Shown piece by piece: positions 57,352 through 64,000 of a DNA stretch of 64,000 nucleotides (positions within the stretch are counted from its first letter, which is position 1; each line of letters begins with the position of its first letter). Origin of the DNA: Gymnothorax reevesii. Lineage: Eukaryota; Chordata; Actinopteri; Anguilliformes; Muraenidae. The position numbers and the translations under genes were made by a program. Below the pieces are notes generated by a model that searched no databases, was not told the DNA's origin, and saw only the letters and a list, made by a program, of their open reading frames with translations. The stretch covers positions 73,309,367-73,373,366 of the forward strand of contig CM056580.1 in the NCBI GenBank assembly GCA_029721435.1, written 5' to 3'.

Positions 57352-60233
57352 GTTATTGTTATTGTTATTATTATTATAAAGATTCAGGATTGGAATGAAA
57401 GCAGGGGGATAAAGGAAGCCCAAACTTTTAATCTGTGGTGTGCACACAAGACAGAATTAATTATCAAACACAGTACATGCTCCTCCGATTGTGACCCCCG
57501 GTCATGATGACCAGAAAGCTACGTTCCGATCATAAACTATATAAGGTTCCTAAAATATTGTGAGGTCAATAACACTCAATAGGTTATTACTTCTAAATAT
57601 TTTTTAAAATTGTGCAATAAATATTTTACAATAAAAATAAAAAATCATATTTTCAAAAATGAATCATATTTTTAATGACCTCTCACGGCCCACCTGCGGT
57701 ACCACCACGGCCCACCAGGGGGCCGCGGCCCACACTTTGGGAATCACTGCCCTAGATGATTAAAATCCCCAGTTCCTTTGCAATTTCATTCTTAAATTGT
57801 TGAACAATTTTCCTGCGCAGTCTATCAGACTGGTGAAGCCCTCACAATCCTCTGACTCAGCCATTCTGAGATGCTCTTTTCATACCCATTCGTATCACTA
57901 ATTGCTAATTAATCTAATTAGCTGTGAGATGCTCCACAAGGTGCATTTTTTTAGCATTAAAATACATTTCCAATCTTTTGCTATCCCTTCCCCAAATTTT
58001 TATGCATCCACCTCGAATGAGCAGGGGGCATTATGTCAACGCTCCTTCCGTCTGTCTGGCTATAAACTTCTCGTTTCCACGCACTAACTACAGAACGCCT
58101 CATCCAACCAATCTCATTTCGAGGTGGTGTATGGGGGGTGGGTAGAGGAAGGTTCTTTTCGAAAAAAAGCGCCATGCAATATCCAATATAGCCGCCACGG
58201 CAGCCATCTTCATTTGAAGTTCCATCCAGGAAGGTTCCTTTCGAAAATCAGCGCCGTGCGATATCCAATATGGCCGCTACGGCAGCCATCTGGATTTTAG
58301 TTTCCACGCAATAACTTATGCAGTGGTCTTCAACGTTGTTCCTCTGGACCCACTGTGTATGCTGGCTTTTGTTCCAACCACAGTTACAATCGCAGGATTT
58401 TAACAAGCTGTTAATTTGTCTTAATTAAGTGTATTTAATGTTTAGAGCAGTTATTTGCCCTCTTAACTCACGAGATAATGGAAAGAGCTACGTTTGCCAT
58501 CAATAATTTAAAAAATGCCATACCCACATTACGATGCATTAGAAATAACAGCATAAAATGAGAAAAAACAATGTAACCAATGAAATTAAAGATGTAGTGG
58601 TAATTGGTGAAAACTAATTGGCACATCATGACAAATTTATTCGACATGCAAATGGTAAAGAGTCAAACCAGTTTTGTTTTACGCTGGTCTAAATAAGTTC
58701 ACCGGAAGTTTTTTTAAATAACTTGAAACAGTTGGGTCCAGCAGATTAATTTGGGGTTCCTCAGTGTCCAATTTGATCTGTTTGAAATGTTATAATTCTA
58801 GAAATTTCTTGCAGTATGGAAATAAAACCACTATCTTCAAGGGTATTTTATTATTCAAAGAATGTATGGATGTTTCTATGTAACATTTGCCCAAAGACAG
58901 TAAATAACAAGGCTATACATGAAAAACAGCAAATTAAGGCATAAACAGCTTGTTAAAATCCTGCGATTACAACTGTGGTTGGAACAAAAGCCAGCATACA
59001 CAGTGGGTCCCCAGGAACGACGTTACTCATCTTCATTCTAAAACCTTCTATTCTTTTTAACATGTTTAACTTTCTGTATTATTCACTCTCACTATTCACC
59101 ATGCTAAACTGGCAAGCTATTCAATCTTAACCCCAATTAAACATACGGGCGTGGGCATATGCCAGGCTCCGCGTCGCTCTTGTTCGAAACATGTTGCCGG
59201 GGTTCAAATTTTGCTCCCTTGTCAAAAAATGCTACCGTAATGCAAAGCGATCGTAAAGTCTTTGTTTGCGCCTTGATATTGCAATACGAATCAGGTTACA
59301 ATAGTATCTTTGTTATTTGTTAGCTTATTATAACAAAAGCAGATGTTGTGATGAGTTGAATGAGCTTGTTTTAAGATATATGCCCATATATGCCATTATT
59401 ATCTAATTTCTGCATTTTCAGGAAAAGCCAGCGTCTCCATGCAAATGTATGTACACTTACAGGTCGAAATGCGCACTGAAAATAAATCTATTTTTATGAT
59501 TTTTGAAGATACTTAACATATGAGCGAGGAAACAGTCCGAGATCTCAGTTTTGCGCAAGCGCAGAACGGCGAGGTAGCATATTTTGATAGGTAGCCAAAT
59601 TTGTCAGAACACCGGCATCAAATTCAAAATGAGCAAATATTTTTCTAATAATTATTCTCAGTTTCAACATTGAAGACATTATCCATGAACCACTTTCAAC
59701 TAAATATTGGTTTTAAATGTTGCGTAAATCAGTGTATTCCGTTTTAATTTACATTTTACACAGCGTCCCCATTTGGGTTTGTAGGTCAAATTCAAGTTTG
59801 GGGGCGTATAAAGCTTCAAACTTATGTCGGAGGATGCTCTCATCTGAACATTTATTCATGGACAAATTATTTATATAGCAGACTTCTCTAGGATTACACC
59901 ACCATGCCACTGCAGTCTTTCTGGACGCCACCCTTACTTGTTTCAAGGGGACTTTAAATGTAATGAATCGTGTTCCTGGGATCCTCTTTCCAACTGCTTG
60001 GTAATCCATCCACCTGTCGATAACGACAGAACTCAGCGACTTGCACAGCACAGTAACAAGTGGTCTTATTTCGTGTAAAAAGTGAATGACCTGCGGTCCC
60101 GCTACTATCAACATTAAGGCTACGGGGAGAATATGAAAATGCTATAGAACCTTAAGTCTAGCCAAGAGCTTAAAGTATACCGCTTGCGTTAACGTTACCT
60201 ATCAGGAATTTTGTTCTTCTTCTTAGAAGGCAT
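50540..60233 (-). CDS. dusp11: RNA 5'-triphosphatase/diphosphatase DUSP11 (PIR1), 9 exons, 310 aa
   Basis: Exons: 60199-60233, 59938-60013, 55796-55927, 52837-52960, 51769-51829, 51620-51666, 51425-51500, 50972-51070 and 50540-50822. All phases join and the sum is 933 nt. DUSP11 is a nuclear dual-specificity phosphatase that removes phosphates from the 5' ends of RNA polymerase III and other uncapped RNAs. Exon 2 gives VGKRIPGTRFITFKVPL, exon 3 LGLIIDLTFTARYY, exon 4 QKIFTTGQRVPSD. Exon 5 has the catalytic loop HCTHGLNRTG with C130 and R136 (C-x5-R). Exons 6-7 give YLIDVEGM and RGHSIERRNYLDDL. The last exon ends in a basic tail, KPKKKRHRKNKGNR. Human DUSP11 is about 330 aa. ATG 60233 (MPSKKKNK) was chosen because it leads directly into the conserved start of the family; the frame is open upstream to ATG 60474, so a longer N-terminus is possible. 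Introns 2 and 3 are loaded with transposons. Confidence 0.94.
53385..53913. repeat. Large inverted repeat, left arm (about 529 bp)
   Basis: It starts TCAAAGGTGGTGTTGTGTTG and is the inverse of 54811-55352 along its whole length, with scattered mismatches and small gaps. Shared blocks include AAATTGCCCATGAAAGCTTT, TTTAGATGAGCACCCCCTAA, TGCTGCCATCCCAAGGAACA and AAAGTTTCAAGAAATTCTTT. It lies in intron 3 of dusp11. Confidence 0.92.
54230..54436. mobile_element. Tc1-type MITE (about 200 bp)
   Basis: ACAGGTGCTGGTCAATGAATTAGAA on the left and its inverse (TTCTAATTCGTTGACCAGCACCTGT) on the right are the ends of a well-known fish Tc1 family. The transposase is wholly deleted. It sits inside the loop of the large inverted repeat. 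Confidence 0.88.
54488..54700 (-). pseudogene. SWIM zinc-finger fragment inside the inverted repeat
   Basis: The minus-strand frame contains YYYCTCPAGKRTNGMCAHVA, an exact SWIM signature (C-x-C, spacing, C-x-H). It is preceded by a beta-rich stretch (VKLSTTYENVFDVTLVNDP) typical of the region before SWIM fingers in large transposon-encoded proteins. Stops close it on both sides, so it is a relic. The parent superfamily is not certain. Confidence 0.7.
54811..55352. repeat. Large inverted repeat, right arm (about 542 bp)
   Basis: This is the inverse partner of 53385-53913. It ends CAACACCACCTTTGA. A run of 16 A near 55221 makes it slightly longer. The arms enclose about 0.9 kb. Confidence 0.92.
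57101..57749. mobile_element. Non-autonomous hAT element (649 bp) with perfect target duplication
   Basis: Ends CAGGGGTTCCCAAACTTTT and CACACTTTGGGAATCACTG are imperfect inverted repeats. CCCTAGAT occurs immediately on both sides (57093-57100 and 57750-57757). Inside is a TTA/TTG microsatellite at about 57310-57375 and no coding frame. Confidence 0.92.
57312..57377. repeat. (TTA)n/(TTG)n microsatellite
   Basis: About 14 perfect ATT units followed by mixed TTG/TTA units, inside the hAT element. Confidence 0.9.
58321..59025. mobile_element. Non-autonomous hAT element related to 22359-23012, right end damaged
   Basis: It begins CAGTGGTCTTCAACGTTGTT. The right arm holds the inverse of the left for about 100 bp (TGTGTATGCTGGCTTTTGTTCCAACCACAG) but the last ten or so bases are replaced, so no target duplication remains. 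The shared inner sequence (TTTTGTTCCAAC-ACA-TT, AGGATTTTAACAAGCTGTTA) shows kinship with the copy in the V-ATPase gene. Confidence 0.85.
59131..59610. mobile_element. piggyBac-like short element, relative of 46985-49154
   Basis: TTAACCCC at 59127-59134 is a possible left end. From 59205 to 59610 it matches the two halves found at 46990-47160 and 48683-48955, for example ATGCAAAGCGATCGTAAAGT and TAATTTCTGCATTTTCAGGA. It lacks the transposase and ends near GAACACCGGCATC. It lies in intron 2 of dusp11, less than 350 bp from exon 2. Confidence 0.6.
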
Positions 60234-60848
60234 TTCCGCTTTGGCTCTGTTTGATACAGAAATATTCCTTTTAAGTTGTTCCGGAATTGAAACGGTTGCT
60301 GAGCAAGATAATCTGACCGAGCTCAGTTCACGAAACCGAACTAAACTTTGTGATATGCACAGCCAACGAAGGCACCTCACATCTGAAGTTCTCGCAACTG
60401 AATTGAAAACGAAACTCGTTCGAAAGGCTCCAGAAGTCACACCAACAGACAGCCCGTGTTGAATCAAACAAAACATGAAGGCAATGGCAAGCAGGCTAAC
60501 TTTGATTGCAGTTTGATATCAGAAACTAAAATTGAACACTGTTTAACGGTGACGCATAGCAATTTAGCAGGCAACAACCTTAGGTTTACGTTAGCTAGCT
60601 AGCCGGTGCTGCGTCGTCTTCTTCTTCTTCTACTTCTTCTTCTGGGACCTAACGGCAGTTAGACGCATTACTGCCATCCTCTGTATATTCTTCCCATTAA
60701 ATTGTTGTAGCTCATTAAATTCGAGAGTACAATCCCTTCGCGTGAAGGAATTGTATTATAATTTTGTTCAATTGGGAGCGGTTGTCTTATTCGCCAAAAA
60801 AATTTCGAAAAGAAAAACTGGGAACCCCAAGATCTGTTCCGAACAACA

Positions 60849-61080
60849 GCTCAAAAATACCAGCTTAACCAGCTTTGATCACCTTTATCAAGCTATAGAG
60901 ACCAGCTAGACCAGCTAATAACACAACTCAGATCATCTTAAACCAGCTGAGAATTCTAGCCGCAAGAATTCTGAGCTGGTTTAAGATGGCCTGAGTTGTG
61001 TTATTAGCTGGTCATAGCTGGTCTATATAGCTTAATAAAGGTGATCAAAGCTGGTTAAGCAGGTATTTTCAGCTTGAGTC
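60849..61080. mobile_element. Fold-back palindrome (MITE-like), arms about 105 bp
   Basis: The left arm (AAAATACCAGCTTAACCAGC onward) and the right arm are inverse copies around a short centre at about 60963 (GAATTC-TAGCCGCAA-GAATTC). The motif ACCAGCT recurs within each arm. No coding frame or clear target duplication. It lies about 600 bp upstream of dusp11. Confidence 0.85.
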
Positions 61081-61391
61081 AGCTGGTGAAGGGCTGTATT
61101 ATAAGTTTTGTGACTCACTAATGGAACTGTACAGATACTTATTGGGTCAGATAATCGCCTTTCTGACCAAATATGCCATTTTGACATGAAATATTTGTTT
61201 AAAACATATGCCAGTAGAGGCTATTGCAATGATGGTTGACTTCCAACCTCTAACCTAACCAACGAACCAAGGATTCGGACATGGTGTTAAAACCCGGGAA
61301 CATTTATGTAGCGGCGGTGGTTGTCTGTTAGGAATTCAAGGTAAAATCACTTCATGTTTTTCCCTAGAGTCTGAGTAACTGGTTATCACTG

Positions 61392-61683
61392 CCTCGAGAT
61401 TCACGCATGCTGTTCCAAAATTATCAATTCTAATTCTAATTTGGAGTCAGATATTCAACGAGTATACAACTCAATTTGGTATTTTAACTGTTTTATGGAT
61501 TCAGATTAATCGTAACCGTTGCGTTTCTATGCCCCGTATTTGGACGGAGAAAAATATCCATTATATTATGATCCACACCAGCAAGGAAAGTGCTCGAATT
61601 AAAGTTGGTCAATAAGAACACGTGAGTCCTTCACCTCACTGCAATGTCCGTCGTTGGTATTGTTTAGTGGGGCCTTACAGAAC
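61392..61683 (+). repeat. Shared dispersed repeat, copy 2
   Basis: Close copy of 27137-27431 in the same orientation. Both have GGAGTCAGATATT, CAGATTAATCGTAA and AACACGTGA. The flanks on both sides are unrelated, so this sets the copy limits. Confidence 0.8.
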
Positions 61684-62040
61684 TACAACAGCGTGTTTCC
61701 ACTCCTGCGGCAACTTACCTCGCGCCCAAATTAAGTTAAACATGGCTATGCCGGTGTTGCATTCAATTCAGCTCCCCTTTGGAGTTCTTCTTCTTTTTTT
61801 TTGTTTTATGGCAGCTTGCTGCCAGTTTGCTTGGGATCCATAATTGAACTCCAAAGTGAACCTGCCAGGCAGGTTTATATTGACGAGACAATCTATTGAG
61901 GAGACATTCCTCATGTGGTCATGTCTTGGCACTAGGAATTTCAGAGACTTGTATATTGACAACACATTTGCATCATTTCAACAATTATCACAGAAATTAT
62001 TCTGAATAATCACTTTTTCAGGTATTTACAGGTCAGAAGT
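61684..62040. other. No gene recognised
   Basis: Short spacer between repeats. A frame with a hydrophobic start at about 61743-61840 has no recognisable homologue and is probably chance. Confidence 0.3.
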
Positions 62041-63093
62041 TTTGCGCACTCTAGTTTTCCTCAGTTTCCTTCTCTGCCTGGCACTACTGCTCTTCATCTT
62101 TTTTTGCAACCTCATTCCACTCAAGACATGATGTCAGTCTTGTATAAATATATTAACTCTCTGTGGCCAAATTCTTTTCTTAGAATTAAAACAGCACGAG
62201 AGGGGAAGCTAGGTCAATTAATTCCAATGGAATTATGGGAAAATGCACTGAAATGCGTACACAAATCATCAATCTGTGGTAGATTAGGCCTCAATCAGTG
62301 TAAAATTATATAGAGTTCATTGGAGCAAATACAGATTGGCCAAAATTTTTAGTAAAATTACTCCAGAGTGTAACCGATGTGGGCAATCTTCAGCCAATTT
62401 CTTCCACATGCTTTGTTCATGCTCATGTTTGGAACACCACTGGAAATGCATTTTAACACACGTTCAGGCCTCAATGGTGATCAGTTCAAACTAGATGTAT
62501 TTATAGCATTCGATGTTTCGTCCTCAGCGCTATAGCTCCCGAGCTGGTAAAGAGATGCAAAAGCATTCCTCACTCTTCTCGCGAGAAAACTGATTGTACT
62601 CTGTGGGAAATCCCCCACTCCCCCCCCCCACACTGGATATGGATATAGAATATATGCCACTATATTAAACTAGAGGAAATCAGATGTTCAATTAGGAGCT
62701 ATTCAAACAAATTATCTAAGCTATGGTGACCTTTGCTTTTATTCTTAAGAAAATATAACTTCTTGACCATTCCTGACAGAGACTTTGATCATATATCAAC
62801 ATGTATAAGTTAACAGTCATTGACTTATCATTGCCTGTTGTGCAGCTTTTGGGCAGTATCCTACTATGGGTTTTTTTGTTTTAACCGCTGTATTGATACA
62901 TCTTCTTTTCATATCTATTTATATCATTCACAATGTGTTTTTTCTCTTTAGTTTTTGTTTTGTTTACTTGTCTAGGCAGCTGGATTTTACTTTACAGCCT
63001 AACCACGAAATGGCAAGTGATGCCTGATGTAATCTACTATTGCTAGTCTACATGCCTTGGGAACAGTAAAGAAAAGTTGAAATAAAATAAATT
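62041..63093 (+). mobile_element. L1-like LINE, 3' end
   Basis: Interrupted plus-strand frames carry the region after the L1 reverse transcriptase: SVLYKYINSLWPNSFLRIKT, LWENALKCVHKSSICGRLGL, then a cysteine motif CNRCGQSSANFFHMLCSC. The last part, up to an AAATAAAATAAATTG tail at about 63080, looks like the 3' UTR. RT and endonuclease are missing, as in 5'-truncated copies. Confidence 0.65.
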
Positions 63094-63439
63094 GATGAGA
63101 GAAGTGTCATGGGCTCTCCCTGAAGTTGGCACCTCATACGATAAAAATAATGATAATGAAAACTCAATGTATATCAATGATTCAACAAACTTTATTTTAT
63201 GTTTTGAAAATAAGGGAAGGTTTTTATATGCTATTTATTTAAGCATTTAAAAAAGGTACACCTGTCGCGCAACCCATGTCTCCATCCATCATCACATGAC
63301 AGCTTAGTATTGTTCTTCGGTTGTCATAATGTGCGTGAAGTTTCAAAGCCATATTTATCCCTATAAGTGACACCGCTACCTCTCTCATTTTAAAATGAAT
63401 TGATATCGCAGATATCGAACAATAATAAAAATAACAACA

Positions 63440-63520
63440 ACAACAAAAATACGTTTTATTTTTATAGCACCTTCCTTAGATCCAAGGTCGCTTTACATGC
63501 CAAAAAGAGAAGAAACATTA
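63440..63520. repeat. Short dispersed repeat (TATAGCACCTTCC...AAGGTCGCTTTACA)
   Basis: The string TTTTATAGCACCTTCC followed by CCAAGGTCGCTTTACATG belongs to a short sequence found very widely in fish repeats. It is preceded by an AAC microsatellite. The class is unclear. Confidence 0.45.
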
Positions 63521-64000
63521 AAACAAGGTAATACAATAATGCTACAAAATGACAGGACAAAAAGATCGATATGAAATTAGGGAGGAAAAAAACAAGTCTT
63601 TTGGCCTGATTCGCTGCCCGTACATCCAGTTGTGTTTGAGCTTCCTAATAGATATGTGGAAAGCTGTAGGGTGAAGTTGCCTTCAGCCATCGACTTCCAG
63701 GCTGCGTAAACACTGCCTCCATGTCAACCAATCAGATCACTAGCTAGAGTACAACCAATCCCCTCTCGAGGCAGCCAATTCAGTTCGGAAGCCTTTACTC
63801 GATAAGTGGGCTTAAGAACATAAATATTGTTAAATGTAGCGCGTTGCTGAATACCCCTTGGCTAAGGTCAAAGGTCAAATCCAGCAAAAAAACTGACGTT
63901 GCACATCTGTGGGTCACAGTGAGTTACCATACCAAATTTGGTGAAGCTGCCACCATTAGTTGCGGAGTACGGACCCGGACAACGTCATGGACAGATGACA
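63520..64000. other. Right flank; repeat fragment at the edge
   Basis: No gene seen. The last about 130 bp (CATACCAAATTTGGTGAAGC, CGGACCCGGACAACG, GACAGATGACA) look like the start of a dispersed repeat of the kind at 21690-22015, cut by the window edge. Confidence 0.35.

Larger units (their letters stand above)
56006..57960 (-). mobile_element. Tc1/mariner relic interrupted by a hAT element
   Basis: The left end is CAACCTCGTTTCCAGAAAAG next to TA (56004-56005), in the same superfamily as 37662-39234 and with similar internal blocks (TTTTCAATGGGCTGTAGGCA, GGCATTCTCTTGCTGAAATA). The transposase, on the minus strand, is heavily decayed. The relic is cut at 57100 and resumes at 57750 with AAAATCCCCAGTTCCTTTG, fading out near 57960. 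It lies in intron 2 of dusp11. Confidence 0.8.

Overview
This window is vertebrate nuclear DNA, almost certainly from a teleost fish. It holds split genes with GT-AG introns, vertebrate orthologues, and very many Tc1/mariner, hAT, piggyBac-like, Penelope-like, Gypsy, LINE and SINE remnants of the kinds that crowd fish genomes. I cannot name the species. No bacterial operons, CRISPR arrays, rRNA genes or functional tRNA genes were seen. Exon limits were placed by hand from splice sites, reading phase and remembered family alignments.

Four host genes can be read exon by exon, all on the minus strand. (1) 7403 down to 4626: a compact shootin-like gene, 8 exons, whose 3' end is not found. (2) 24377 to 10448: V-ATPase V1 subunit B, 14 exons, 511 aa, complete. 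(3) 37418 to 29818: stambp (AMSH), a JAMM deubiquitinase, 9 coding exons, 428 aa, with a likely non-coding first exon near 40189. (4) 60233 to 50540: dusp11, an RNA 5'-phosphatase, 9 exons, 310 aa. The exon phases join without a break in all four. STAMBP and DUSP11 are close neighbours on human 2p13, and ATP6V1B1 lies on the same arm, so part of this is conserved synteny. A lone THAP-domain exon (1455-1607, minus) is also present.

The rest is mobile DNA. Introns of the V-ATPase gene carry Tc1 copies (about 12060-13130 and 15959-17565) and hAT- or Harbinger-type MITEs (17931-18243, 22359-23012, 23684-23846). stambp introns carry Tc1 copies with good ends (32234-33855, 37662-39234) and a tandem duplication of the 5' edge of coding exon 4. 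Between stambp and dusp11 (about 40700-49160) lies a pile-up: a Penelope-like GIY-YIG remnant, a tRNA-derived SINE, a truncated Gypsy element whose integrase directly follows protease, and a piggyBac-like element split by a GC-rich insertion with MADF-like coding. dusp11 intron 3 holds a 2-kb inverted repeat with arms of about 530-540 bp around a SWIM zinc-finger fragment. dusp11 intron 2 holds a Tc1 relic cut by a hAT element with a perfect 8-bp target duplication. The right end (60.8-64 kb) has a fold-back palindrome, an L1-like 3' end and short dispersed repeats.

The four genes do not form one pathway: vacuolar proton pumping, endosomal deubiquitination, RNA 5'-end trimming and a probable cytoskeletal adaptor. 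The observations most worth a second look are the stambp exon-edge duplication, the SWIM palindrome, and the nested retroelement block.
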